The notes under the pieces are model-generated. The model was not told the origin of the DNA. It ran no database searches and saw only the letters and a program-made list of their open reading frames with translations. Shown here piece by piece: positions 56,446 to 64,000 of a stretch of 64,000 nucleotides of DNA. The stretch spans positions 2,542,001 through 2,606,000 of the forward strand of contig NZ_CP083646.1 of assembly GCF_020099275.1 (NCBI RefSeq), written 5' to 3'. The DNA is from Corynebacterium falsenii (GTDB lineage Bacteria; Actinomycetota; Actinomycetes; Mycobacteriales; Mycobacteriaceae). Every line of letters begins with the position of its first letter. The stretch's first letter is position 1. Both the position numbers and the translations under genes were made by a program.

Positions 56446-57438
56446 TTAGGCGGATGTGTGGGGCTCAACGCTTTCTGCGACCCAGCCGTAAGCATCTTTC
56501 GGCTTATCCCCACACGATGACACCGCCGTGCCCGTGTGGCGCTTCTCGAGGCGCACCTCGTAGGTGACGCCGCCGCGGGGATCGTGCACGAGACGCACGG
56601 CGTGCTCGGACTTCTTTGGTGCTTTTTCTGGCTCGCTGACCTGCAACTGTGCGGGCGCAACTGGCGCCCCAGCATCCACCATGTACTGCGCTGCAGCCAG
56701 CTCCGCGACCTGACCAATAACGTCCCAGACGCCTCTGCCGCGGTTGGCGTCGAGAGATAAACGACCGCTCGCGGCGGCATCGAGGAGTGCCGCGCCTTGG
56801 TCTTCCGTCACTCGGCCATAGGAGTAGTTCGAGGGCAGCAGGATCATCGACGGGGCGAAGCGGTGACCCTTGGTGTGGGAGGATTCCCACACGTTGGCGG
56901 GATAGATCGTTGCTAGTTTGTCGGCGAGGGGTCGGCCGAACACGGCGCAGCAGGTGTCTCGCTTGCCGTGCGTGCAGACCAGCAGGATGGGGTTGCTCAT
57001 GACCGTGGCCCCCGGGGTGTGCCCCGGCGTGGTGAGGTCGAGGTCCAGGATGCTTTCCGGGCCAGCGACTTCCATGTATTCGAGCACAGGATCCGTCGGC
57101 TCCTCGGTGGAGGTGCCGGAGCGGCCGTCGGCCCAGGCGATGTAGAGGGCGCGCGTGGGGCGCTCCACTCGCTCTTGCCCATCGCGACCGGGTTTGCGGA
57201 TGAAGTGCAGCGCAGCGCCGTTGTCTTTGAGGAACTTTTTGATCTTGCCTGCGAGTTCTTTTCCGAGGGCTTCGCCGTCGAGAATGTCGTGGCCCCAGTT
57301 GGTGAAGTACTCGAGGGCGATGACGACCCTGGCCTGCTTGGCAGTGCCGGGGAGGGCTTCGGTGGTGATGGAGGAACAGCCACCCACAACATCGGGATGG
57401 CTGGGGGCTCCTGCGTTGGGGTTTCGTCGCGTTGACAT
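56446..57438 (-). CDS. sucrase/ferredoxin-like (thioredoxin-fold) protein
   Basis: 330 aa. The block LLVCTHGKRDTCCAVFGRPLADKL (about 153-176) is the cysteine-rich motif of the sucrase/ferredoxin family, whose cysteines suit a [2Fe-2S] centre in a thioredoxin-like fold. WESSHTKGHRFAPSMILLPSNYSYGRV follows, typical of the family. Despite the name there is no evidence for sucrase activity; an electron-transfer or iron-related role is more likely. A single gene, convergent with metI; the promoter side carries a short tandem repeat. Confidence 0.85.
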   Translation of the reverse strand: MSTRRNPNAGAPSHPDVVGGCSSITTEALPGTAKQARVVIALEYFTNWGHDILDGEALGKELAGKIKKFLKDNGAALHFIRKPGRDGQERVERPTRALYIAWADGRSGTSTEEPTDPVLEYMEVAGPESILDLDLTTPGHTPGATVMSNPILLVCTHGKRDTCCAVFGRPLADKLATIYPANVWESSHTKGHRFAPSMILLPSNYSYGRVTEDQGAALLDAAASGRLSLDANRGRGVWDVIGQVAELAAAQYMVDAGAPVAPAQLQVSEPEKAPKKSEHAVRLVHDPRGGVTYEVRLEKRHTGTAVSSCGDKPKDAYGWVAESVEPHTSA

Positions 57439-57475
57439 GCCCCTCAGGCTATCACTGAGTGGGTGTCAACGAATC

Positions 57476-57508
57476 GGTAGTGATTCGGTAGTGATTCGGT
57501 AGTGATTC
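57476..57508. repeat. three perfect 11-bp tandem repeats
   Basis: GGTAGTGATTC occurs three times head to tail with a degenerate flank on both sides, 37 bases upstream of the sucrase/ferredoxin-like gene and 48 bases past the imuB stop. One turn of helix per unit. Confidence 0.9.
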
Positions 57509-57556
57509 GATACTGTGCCGCGCTGGGCTTGGGGAAGCGGTTTTTTAGTGCGAGTT

Positions 57557-59293
57557 CTAGTACGTGGCCTCGATCCGCCACCGCGTCCCTTTACACACCA
57601 GCAAGAAAGCACTCGAGGACTGGCCCGTGCCCGTTGCATCGCCGGGGTTGTTTTCTATAGCGACCTGCAGCCGCGCGTAGCGCTTGCCTGCCGCCCACCA
57701 GTCTTCGTCGACGGGCCACGGACCCGCCCACCCAGTGACCCGGTAAGTCGCCCTGCCCCACGTCATTGTCTCGGGCGGGGAGCTCATGAGGCCACGGCCG
57801 GTGACGTAGACGGGCTGGCCGTAGGCATCGCGCAGTCCAATGGCAGCTGCCGGGTGTCGAGCCGAGGAGGCACTCGTGTCCGCTCCCCCTGCGGGCGCCC
57901 CGATCAACCCCGGTAGTGGTGCCTGCAGCTCCCCTTCCCACCGGGTAGTTGGTAGCTGCGACAATTCCTCGGGGTCGTCTTCTCCATACGGCACGGTGCG
58001 GATGCGCCCCGCCACGGCACGCCCACCACGGTGCACCGCTCGACGCACCGCGTGCGTGCCAATGAGCGCCTGCGCCCGGCCAGCGGCCGCGCGGGCGGCG
58101 CGGATGCCATCATCCGGCCCGCCCCACAGCGGGACCTTCACGCTGCCCGCCGTGATGACCTCCACTGGGCAGAGCTCGATGGCGCTCACGCCCACGGTGT
58201 GGTCTGTCCACTCGGAGGTATCCGGCATAGCCGACCGCTGATCCGAGCGCGACTGCGCATCGTCACCCCGCAGCCGGGTGATCCACCCATCCAACTGCCA
58301 GCGGATGCGCTGAGCTGTCTCCTCCTCGGTGAGGGGCTCGCGGCAGCGCCAGACGCGCTCAATCGTGGTGGGCCCCTCGTAACCTTCTGGCGGTTGCAGA
58401 TGCGCACGGACTGCCAAGCGGGTGCAGGACTTGTTGGCGTCGAACAATAAAGCATGCAGCTGAGCCGCGACGTGGCGAGCCACGAACGCCGCCGTCTCCG
58501 TGCGACTGATCGGATCCGGGGCCTCGTAGCTCACCTCGAGGGGCTCGGCCACGCGGCGTGGGGAGACGTCTCGGTCGGCATCCCCGCAGGCAACCCGATG
58601 CCACACCACGGCTTCTTGACCGAACCGCGCGGCCACCTCCGCCACGGGCAGGGCCGCGAAATCGCGGAGGGTGCGCACTCCCAGCTGGTTCAACGTGGTG
58701 ACGAGCCCGGTGGGACCATGCAGGGACGGCTCGATCGTCAGGGCGGTAATCGGCAGCGCGGAAATGAACGGTTGGGCCTCGCCGGGGCCGATGTTCCTGC
58801 CCACACGCGCGGCCCACACGGCGGTGATGAGGTCATCAGCTGTGCCCAGCAGGCAATCGGCCTGCATGCGTGCGGCGGCATCGAGGAGCTTCTGCCCGGC
58901 GATGTCCTCACTGCCGTAGAAACGGGCCAGTGAGTGCATGGGGAACGCGAGCAATCCCGGCCTGATCGTTTCCACACCGGCGGCCACGGCATCGAGCGCG
59001 GTCAGTACATCCTCGTGCACTGCTGCTTGTTGGGCGGGGTCATCGGCAGCGACGTTCAGCCCGGGGCACGTGGCCAGGGCGTGACGCTGCTTCATGCCCG
59101 CTTTCACCCCGGCCCTGCGGGCCACCGCGTTGCAGGCCAGGATCCGGTACTCGCTGATGACGGCTGCGGGTTCGAGGACGTTCCACCCTTGAGCCTGCCC
59201 GATGGCGTACACCGGCCAATCCGGGAACCACAGCACCGCCACGCGGCGGTGCACGGTGGTATGAGCGGTGCCCGCACGCAAGGGCGCACTCAT
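57557..59293 (-). CDS. imuB: ImuB-like catalytically inactive Y-family polymerase
   Basis: 578 aa. RRVAVLWFPDWPVYAIGQ begins the Y-family palm; VSEYRILACNAVARRAGVKAGM and HALATCPGL are fingers/palm blocks. At the second acidic position, where active polymerases have SIDE, the sequence is FPMHSLARFYGSED, so catalysis should be lost, as in mycobacterial ImuB, which instead recruits DnaE2 to the beta clamp. The tail after about residue 350 (Arg/Ala/Gly-rich) is the DnaE2- and ImuA'-binding part. ATGA overlap with imuA'. Confidence 0.9.
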   Translation of the reverse strand: MSAPLRAGTAHTTVHRRVAVLWFPDWPVYAIGQAQGWNVLEPAAVISEYRILACNAVARRAGVKAGMKQRHALATCPGLNVAADDPAQQAAVHEDVLTALDAVAAGVETIRPGLLAFPMHSLARFYGSEDIAGQKLLDAAARMQADCLLGTADDLITAVWAARVGRNIGPGEAQPFISALPITALTIEPSLHGPTGLVTTLNQLGVRTLRDFAALPVAEVAARFGQEAVVWHRVACGDADRDVSPRRVAEPLEVSYEAPDPISRTETAAFVARHVAAQLHALLFDANKSCTRLAVRAHLQPPEGYEGPTTIERVWRCREPLTEEETAQRIRWQLDGWITRLRGDDAQSRSDQRSAMPDTSEWTDHTVGVSAIELCPVEVITAGSVKVPLWGGPDDGIRAARAAAGRAQALIGTHAVRRAVHRGGRAVAGRIRTVPYGEDDPEELSQLPTTRWEGELQAPLPGLIGAPAGGADTSASSARHPAAAIGLRDAYGQPVYVTGRGLMSSPPETMTWGRATYRVTGWAGPWPVDEDWWAAGKRYARLQVAIENNPGDATGTGQSSSAFLLVCKGTRWRIEATY

Positions 59294-60090
59294 TGCGCCG
59301 CCCGTTCATGCTGTGCGGGATGTGTAGGATGTGCGAGATGTGCGGGTGCGTGGGTTTCCGGGGCACCAATTGTGGCCTGGAAGCGCTGCGGGGGTTGCGC
59401 CTTGCCCCACGTCTTGCCGACCAATTCGATGCCGCGTACCCGACCGCTGCCGCGCCCCAAACCGTGCACGGCGTACACATCTACTTCCACATGGTGCCGG
59501 GCGGACGGCCACGTGGCACCGCTGACGAGCAGCGCGCACGTGCTCTTATTCACGCGCGCATCCACGGGGCGGACAAACCCGGAGTGGAGCTCACCGCGCG
59601 CATTGGCATCCGAGGCGGCAGAAAACACCACCATGTCCATGCCCTCAGCCAATGTCGCCACCACAGCAGCGGCATGCGGTGAGGCATCGGGGACGATCAC
59701 CAAACGTTCCAGATCACCACCGGCCGCCTCCACGGCGGCAAGGGCAAGGCGCGGATGATTGACCACGGCCGCGCACCCGCCCTGGGCGGTGAGCCCAGCG
59801 AGGATATCCACGAGAGCCGCCGGGCAGGCGGAAATCTGGGTGGCTGTACCACGGGGAAAGCCACCGCTCGCTAGGTGCGGCGCCAACCACGACGGGGCCG
59901 GTGCCACACCTGCGTGTGCCCGACTCGCGCCACCCTCAACGCGGCCCTGCGCCGAGTGCTGGAGTGCTGTCGCAGGCCCACGCCCCTCGATGCGCTGCAT
60001 CTTTTCTCGTAGCAGCGAGATCGTTGTATCGATAGTGTTATCGGAACGGGTAGCCTCGTTCGCAATGGACTGTAACCGTACCGGCTCCAT
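59290..60090 (-). CDS. imuA': ImuA'-like SOS mutasome protein
   Basis: About 266 aa RecA-fold-derived protein that acts with ImuB and DnaE2. ASGGFPRGTATQIS corresponds to the strand before a P-loop, but the following ACPAALVDIL lacks the GKS/T residues, so ATP binding is doubtful. LERLVIVPDA and MVVFSAASDANARGE are further core strands. The ATG at 60090 has a very strong ribosome binding site (AAGGAGGTG, six bases upstream); a longer frame to 60165 has none. First gene of the pair; a LexA-like box lies about 90 bases upstream. Confidence 0.82.
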   Translation of the reverse strand: MEPVRLQSIANEATRSDNTIDTTISLLREKMQRIEGRGPATALQHSAQGRVEGGASRAHAGVAPAPSWLAPHLASGGFPRGTATQISACPAALVDILAGLTAQGGCAAVVNHPRLALAAVEAAGGDLERLVIVPDASPHAAAVVATLAEGMDMVVFSAASDANARGELHSGFVRPVDARVNKSTCALLVSGATWPSARHHVEVDVYAVHGLGRGSGRVRGIELVGKTWGKAQPPQRFQATIGAPETHAPAHLAHPTHPAQHERAAQ

Positions 60091-60181
60091 CGTCCTCACC
60101 TCCTTCCAGTCTTCCAGTGCACTGTTGATATCTAGGTGTACCGGTCGAGAACGACAGTGCTCCACGCAGTGAAAACTTTTT

Positions 60182-60197
60182 TAGAACACAGTTTCGA
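60182..60197 (-). promoter_or_regulatory. LexA (SOS) box upstream of imuA'-imuB
   Basis: On the minus strand TCGAAACTGTGTTCTA matches the corynebacterial LexA consensus TCGAA(A/C)AnnTGTTCGA at 12 of 14 defined positions. It lies 92 bases before the imuA' start. Confidence 0.7.
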
Positions 60198-60308
60198 CAC
60201 AAGCAAAGATTATCCCCACCCAACCCGACCGTCAAACGCCCAGCTCTACCCACAGCTTCACCAGCGCCTCCACCAGCACCGCACCCAGCCCCGCTACACT
60301 AGATACCC

Positions 60309-60731
60309 ATGAATGCTTCAGCACCCGTGATCCAACCACCCACAACAGTCCGCGCGGTCGGGTCCCTGTTCTTCGGCCTCGCCGTGGGCATCATGATCGC
60401 TCCCCTGGCCCCCGGTTTCCAGGCAATCGTGCTGATCGCGAGCGTGGGCATCGCACTGCTGATGACGTTTAGCCACCCCTACCGCAAACAGGTGCGAGCA
60501 GAAGTGGAAAAGCGCGGTGAGCGCTACCGCACGAGCGCCGCGCAGGTGATGCCCCTCTTCCCCCTTTGGTTGGCACTCATGGTCCTGCCCCTCATGAGCA
60601 CCCGTTCTTGGGTACTCATGGTCATCATCTGGGTCGTTGCCAGCGCCTACGCATGGTTCGTTTACCCGCAGATCGACGGCACAGCGCACATCAAGCCCCA
60701 GCGCACCAGCACGGGAAACACCAAGCACTAG
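60309..60731 (+). CDS. small membrane protein with four predicted TM segments
   Basis: 140 aa, not recognised. Hydrophobic segments at about 17-34, 37-53, 80-95 and 101-118, split by a charged cytoplasmic-type loop (HPYRKQVRAEVEKRGERYR) after the second. Short hydrophilic ends. It stands alone, divergent from imuA' and convergent with guaA, sharing a terminator with the latter. Confidence 0.75.
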   Translation: MNASAPVIQPPTTVRAVGSLFFGLAVGIMIAPLAPGFQAIVLIASVGIALLMTFSHPYRKQVRAEVEKRGERYRTSAAQVMPLFPLWLALMVLPLMSTRSWVLMVIIWVVASAYAWFVYPQIDGTAHIKPQRTSTGNTKH

Positions 60732-60754
60732 CGCACCCCCATCCCCACCAACGC

Positions 60755-60791
60755 CATGAGGGAGGAGCACACTGCGTGCTCCTCCCTCATG
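60755..60791. terminator. bidirectional intrinsic terminator between the small membrane gene and guaA
   Basis: A perfect 16-base stem (CATGAGGGAGGAGCAC and its complement, 60755-60770 and 60776-60791) with a five-base loop lies between two convergent stops. Confidence 0.85.
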
Positions 60792-60797
60792 CGTGTA

Positions 60798-62378
60798 TTA
60801 CTCCCACTCGATGGTTCCCGGCGGCTTGGACGTAATGTCCACGACCACGCGGTTGACTTCATCAACCTCATTCGTGATGCGGGTCGAGATGCGCTCCAGC
60901 ACGTCGTAGGGAACTCGGGTCCAGTCCGCCGTCATGGCGTCTTCAGAAGACACCGGGCGCAGCACGATCGGGTGACCATACGTGCGACCGTCGCCCTGCA
61001 CACCCACCGAGCGCACATCGGCCAAGAGAACCACCGGGCACTGCCAGATCACGTTGTCCAGTCCAGCGGCAGTCAGCTCGGCGCGGGCAATGGCATCGGC
61101 CTTGCGCAGCGTCTCCAACCGCTCCTCGGTCACCTCGCCGATGATGCGGATGCCCAGGCCGGGGCCCGGGAAAGGCTGGCGAGCAACAATCTCCTCAGGC
61201 AGACCCAGCTCGCGACCCACCGCGCGAACCTCGTCCTTGAACAGCAGGCGCAGCGGCTCAACGAGCTCAAACTCCACGTCGTCCGGCAGGCCGCCCACGT
61301 TGTGGTGACTCTTGATGTTCGCGGTACCGCTGCCGCCGCCGGATTCCACGACGTCCGGGTACAGCGTGCCCTGCACGAGGAAGTCCACGCTGGAGCCTTC
61401 CGGAGCGGATTCGAGCACGCCGGCCACCGCGCGTTCGAAGGAGCGGATGAACTCCGCGCCAATCGCCTTGCGCTTCGCCTCCGGCTCGGACACGCCGGCG
61501 AGCTTATTCAGGAATGCCTCGCGCTCATCGACCGTCACCAACCTGGCGCCGGTGGCTGCCACGAAGTCCTTTTCCACCTGCTCGCGCTCACCTTGACGCA
61601 GCAGGCCATGATCGACGAACACACAGGTCAGGCGATCACCGATCGCCCGCTGCACCAGGGCCGCCGCCACGGCAGAGTCCACGCCGCCGGACAGGCCACA
61701 GATGGCGCGGCCTTCCTCGCCCACCTGGGCGCGAACGTCCTCCACCAACTGGTCGGCAATGTTGCCGGGGGTCCACGTGGGCTCCAGGCCAGCGAAATCC
61801 AGCAGGAAGCGGCGCAGCACCTCCTGGCCCTTCACCGAATGCAGCACCTCCGGGTGGTACTGCACACCCGCCATCTTCTTGGCGGGGCACTCAAACGCCG
61901 CCACCGGAGCACCGGCGGTCGTGGCGGTCACGCTAAAGCCCTCCGGGGCCTCGGAGACCGAGTCACCGTGGCTCATCCACACCGGCTGGGTCTCACCCAT
62001 GCCCGCGTGCAGATCGCCGCCCGTGATGGTCAGGTCGGTGCGGCCGTACTCGCGCAGGCCGGTCTTCTCGACCTTGCCGCCCAGGGCGTTCGTCATGGCC
62101 TGGAAACCATAGCAGATGCCGAATACGGGCACGCCGAGCTCCAGCAGGCCTTCCTGCAGCGCCGGGGCGCCGGACTCGTACACCGAGGACGGGCCGCCCG
62201 ACAGGATCAACGCTGCCGGGTTCTTCGCGGCCACCTCGTCCGCACTCATCGTGTGCGAAACGACCTCCGAGTACAGGTTGACCTCGCGCACTCGGCGCGC
62301 AATGAGCTGCGCGTACTGGGCGCCGAAGTCCACCACCAGAACAGGACGTGGATGTTGGTGATTATCAGTTTGTGTCAC
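60798..62378 (-). CDS. guaA: GMP synthase (glutamine-hydrolysing)
   Basis: 526 aa. It aminates XMP to GMP. Class I glutamine amidotransferase with nucleophile in GICYGFQ and His/Glu in [11 protein letters not shown]-pyrophosphatase P-loop [14 protein letters not shown]-terminal dimerisation domain ends [12 protein letters not shown], the universal GuaA C-terminus. GTG start 62378. The gene starts 11 bases after the stop of the LysR-type regulator, so the two may share a transcript. Confidence 0.97.
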   Translation of the reverse strand: MTQTDNHQHPRPVLVVDFGAQYAQLIARRVREVNLYSEVVSHTMSADEVAAKNPAALILSGGPSSVYESGAPALQEGLLELGVPVFGICYGFQAMTNALGGKVEKTGLREYGRTDLTITGGDLHAGMGETQPVWMSHGDSVSEAPEGFSVTATTAGAPVAAFECPAKKMAGVQYHPEVLHSVKGQEVLRRFLLDFAGLEPTWTPGNIADQLVEDVRAQVGEEGRAICGLSGGVDSAVAAALVQRAIGDRLTCVFVDHGLLRQGEREQVEKDFVAATGARLVTVDEREAFLNKLAGVSEPEAKRKAIGAEFIRSFERAVAGVLESAPEGSSVDFLVQGTLYPDVVESGGGSGTANIKSHHNVGGLPDDVEFELVEPLRLLFKDEVRAVGRELGLPEEIVARQPFPGPGLGIRIIGEVTEERLETLRKADAIARAELTAAGLDNVIWQCPVVLLADVRSVGVQGDGRTYGHPIVLRPVSSEDAMTADWTRVPYDVLERISTRITNEVDEVNRVVVDITSKPPGTIEWE

Positions 62379-62389
62379 GCCTACTTACC

Positions 62390-63421
62390 TTACCTTTTGG
62401 CCTGTGCGCCGGAAACAGGCCCCAGCCCCGCATCCGCCTCCGGCGCTGCACTGTGCGATACCTCCTGGGCAGCCCCATGAGCCGCCTCGAAAATCGCAGC
62501 TCGGAATGCCTTGATCGCCGGGTGATGCTGCCGCCCTTCAAGCACCGTCGTGTAGAGCGACCGGATTGGGTTGTTCGGCAGGGACAGCACCCGCATCGTC
62601 GCACCCCGAGCGTCATAGCCACCGGACTGCGAACCACCGGCATGTCCCCCACCGGCCGTGCCCACCTCATCGACCAGCAGCAGATCCGGCAGGAACGCCA
62701 CCGCGTGCCCCTCGCGCACAAGGTGTTTAAACAGCAGCGCGTCCACGGATTCGAATTGCACCTTCGGCTCAAATCCCGCCTGGCGGCACATCGCCCGCGC
62801 CCAGATTCCCGGCGCGCCATCGGCGGGGTCCAGCACCCATGCGGCATCGCTGAGCTCTTCCAGTGACTCCACCTCGCTCCACGGTCCCGTCGCCGGGGTG
62901 ACCAGCCGCATGGGGTCCTCAAAGATGTTCTCCCGGTGCACGCCTGGGCGCAGCGGCAGCGATACCCCCGGGTAGTCCTCGTCCAGCACCACGTCGAATT
63001 GCTTGCTGAACAGCTTCTCGGTCGCCCGCGCGCCTTCGTCCTGGGTAATCTCCACCGTGAGGTCCGGGTGCCGCTCCTGCAGCATATTCAGCGCCTGTGG
63101 CACCACCGTAGCCACCATCGTTTGGAACGACGCCACCCGCAGCACCCCACGCACCTGCCTATGCGACCCGGCCAGCGCCGCCTCGGCCTCCTCCGAGAGC
63201 GCAAGCATCTGCACAGCGTAGTCCGCCAGGATCGCCCCCTGCTCGGTGAGCTCCACGCGCCGCCCGACCTTCTCGAACAGCGTGTACCCGGTTTCCCGCT
63301 CGAGCTGCGCCAGTTGCTGCGAGATCGCCGAGTGCGTGTAGTGCAGCGATTCCGCCGCCGCGGTCATCGTCCCCGTGCGTTGCAGCTCCCTCAACATGGC
63401 TAACCGCGCCAGGTTCAGCAC
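62390..63421 (-). CDS. LysR-family transcriptional regulator
   Basis: 343 aa. The winged-helix domain (LARLAMLRELQRTGTMTAAAESLHYTHSAISQQLAQLERETGYTLFEKVGRRVELTEQG, residues 4-62) is followed by a LysR substrate-binding domain (RGVLRVASFQTMVATVVPQAL...). It is longer than the 290-310 aa norm because of a C-terminal Ala/Glu-rich extension. It is divergent from the exporter at 63585 with a T-N11-A palindrome between, so it probably controls that exporter; it also runs into guaA on the same strand. Confidence 0.92.
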   Translation of the reverse strand: MLNLARLAMLRELQRTGTMTAAAESLHYTHSAISQQLAQLERETGYTLFEKVGRRVELTEQGAILADYAVQMLALSEEAEAALAGSHRQVRGVLRVASFQTMVATVVPQALNMLQERHPDLTVEITQDEGARATEKLFSKQFDVVLDEDYPGVSLPLRPGVHRENIFEDPMRLVTPATGPWSEVESLEELSDAAWVLDPADGAPGIWARAMCRQAGFEPKVQFESVDALLFKHLVREGHAVAFLPDLLLVDEVGTAGGGHAGGSQSGGYDARGATMRVLSLPNNPIRSLYTTVLEGRQHHPAIKAFRAAIFEAAHGAAQEVSHSAAPEADAGLGPVSGAQAKR

Positions 63422-63509
63422 AGCTCGTCGCCCCTCTCACTTCTCCAGCTCAGTGTGTGTCGCTCGCTTGCGTTGTTCTTCCCCTCTAGCGTCCCCCACC
63501 TCCCTATGC

Positions 63510-63524
63510 GTAAGCAAGTCTTAC
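63510..63524. promoter_or_regulatory. T-N11-A LysR-type operator candidate
   Basis: GTAAG-CAAGT-CTTAC is an inverted repeat containing a T-N11-A core (63511-63523), placed between the divergent lysR and exporter genes, 61 bases upstream of the exporter ATG. Confidence 0.5.
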
Positions 63525-63584
63525 AGACGCAATCCATAAACCGTCGCTAGACGTAACCTATTTTGGCCAGGCACAATCGCATCC

Positions 63585-64000
63585 ATGTCCACCCCCGCCC
63601 CCGCCAGCGCACCGCTGCCCGCCGTCGCCCTCGTCCTCGGCTCCTGCGCCTCCCTCCAGGCCGGTGCTGCCTTGGCCACGCAACTGTTTCCGTACGCCGG
63701 TTCGTGGGGCGTCACCTTCGTCCGCCTCGCCATCGCCGCCGTCTTCCTCGTGGTCGTCGCCCCGCCCACCAAGGCACGTTCCTGGTCGGCGCGCACCTGG
63801 CGCTCCGTCGCCGTCTACGGTGCGTCCCTCGGCCTCATGAACGCGTTTTTCTACGCCTCCATCGCCCGCATCCCCCTCGGTGTGGCCGTCACCATCGAGT
63901 TCCTCGGCCCGCTCCTGCTCTCCGCTGCGCTGTCGAAAAACGCCCGCGACTACCTGTGGGTCGGACTCGCCGTCGCCGGGATGGGCCTGCTCGGGCTCAA
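63585..64000 (+). CDS. EamA/RhtA-family exporter (partial, C-terminus off the window)
   Basis: 138 codons visible; the reading frame continues past the right edge. The sequence starts STPAPASAPLPAVALVLGSCASLQAGAALATQLF and contains at least four membrane segments, with LGLMNAFFYASIARIPLGVAVTIEFLGPLLLSA, the RhtA/EamA hallmark after the third helix. RhtA relatives export threonine, homoserine or related compounds. Divergent LysR gene suggests inducible expression. Substrate not determined. Confidence 0.85.
   Translation, partial: MSTPAPASAPLPAVALVLGSCASLQAGAALATQLFPYAGSWGVTFVRLAIAAVFLVVVAPPTKARSWSARTWRSVAVYGASLGLMNAFFYASIARIPLGVAVTIEFLGPLLLSAALSKNARDYLWVGLAVAGMGLLGL

Noticed and set aside
60756..62480. 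574-codon open frame antisense to guaA
   Set aside because: Histidine/alanine-rich shadow of GuaA, with no ribosome binding site.

Overview
The window is a 64 kb, GC-rich, gene-dense stretch of a Corynebacterium-type actinobacterial chromosome. The evidence is a fused biotin carboxylase/BCCP (AccBC), a monomeric NADP isocitrate dehydrogenase, a direct-sulfhydrylation metY-metX pair under a McbR-type operator, a split ImuA'/ImuB/DnaE2 mutasome under LexA-type boxes, and the Actinobacteria-specific families DUF1707, DUF3017 and DUF3349 and an Rv3311-like protein. Gene order also follows the mycobacterial/corynebacterial backbone: sseA-accBC; amidohydrolase-PNP-pmmB-upp; folD-DUF3017; pit-small membrane protein-DUF3349. 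I see no tRNA, rRNA, insertion sequence, prophage or CRISPR array, and no gene-free stretch longer than 300 bases.

Layout. 1-6 kb: a partial Cj0069-like ATP-grasp protein, then rhodanese SseA and a coupled accBC-membrane protein-glpK cluster. 6-12.5 kb: a MarR regulator divergent from an ABC-2-like membrane protein, a DUF1707 protein, an M20 amidohydrolase, and nucleoside/base salvage (PNP, a PGM2-type sugar-phosphate mutase, uracil PRTase). 12.5-15.6 kb: a small helical protein, a signal-less NlpC/P60 protein, a 51-aa protein, an Rv3311-like protein and a repeat-bearing, possibly PorA/PorH-like small protein. 15.8-24.7 kb: a three-gene CUT2-type ABC importer, adenosine deaminase, a YihY/BrkB membrane protein, trpS, xth and an MFS exporter. 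24.9-31.6 kb: icd, metY-metX, folD and trmL. 31.7-38.4 kb: a saccharopine-dehydrogenase-like protein, lldD, a secreted S1 protease behind a structured leader, an S9 peptidase and a DUF4272-like protein. 38.4-43.2 kb: a small P-loop kinase, an ECF transporter (ykoEDC type, HMP/thiamin) and a membrane-anchored esterase. 43.2-53.4 kb: dnaE2, pit with two small partners, a HerA-like ATPase and a P3A-type cation ATPase broken by a frameshift. 53.6-60.1 kb: metQNI, a sucrase/ferredoxin-like protein and imuA'-imuB. 60.3-64 kb: a small membrane protein, guaA, a LysR regulator and a partial EamA/RhtA exporter.

How it fits together. Sulfur/methionine functions recur (SseA, MetY, MetX, MetQNI), and McbR-like sites precede both metY and metQ. 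Nucleoside salvage is dense (PNP, mutase, Upp, Add, GuaA), and a CUT2 importer lies next to add. An SOS mutagenesis module is split into two loci about 13 kb apart, each with a LexA-like box. Most genes are ordinary core functions. The least explained parts are the signal-less NlpC/P60 cluster, the repeat protein with its promoter palindromes, the switch-like leader of the secreted protease, and the frameshifted ATPase.
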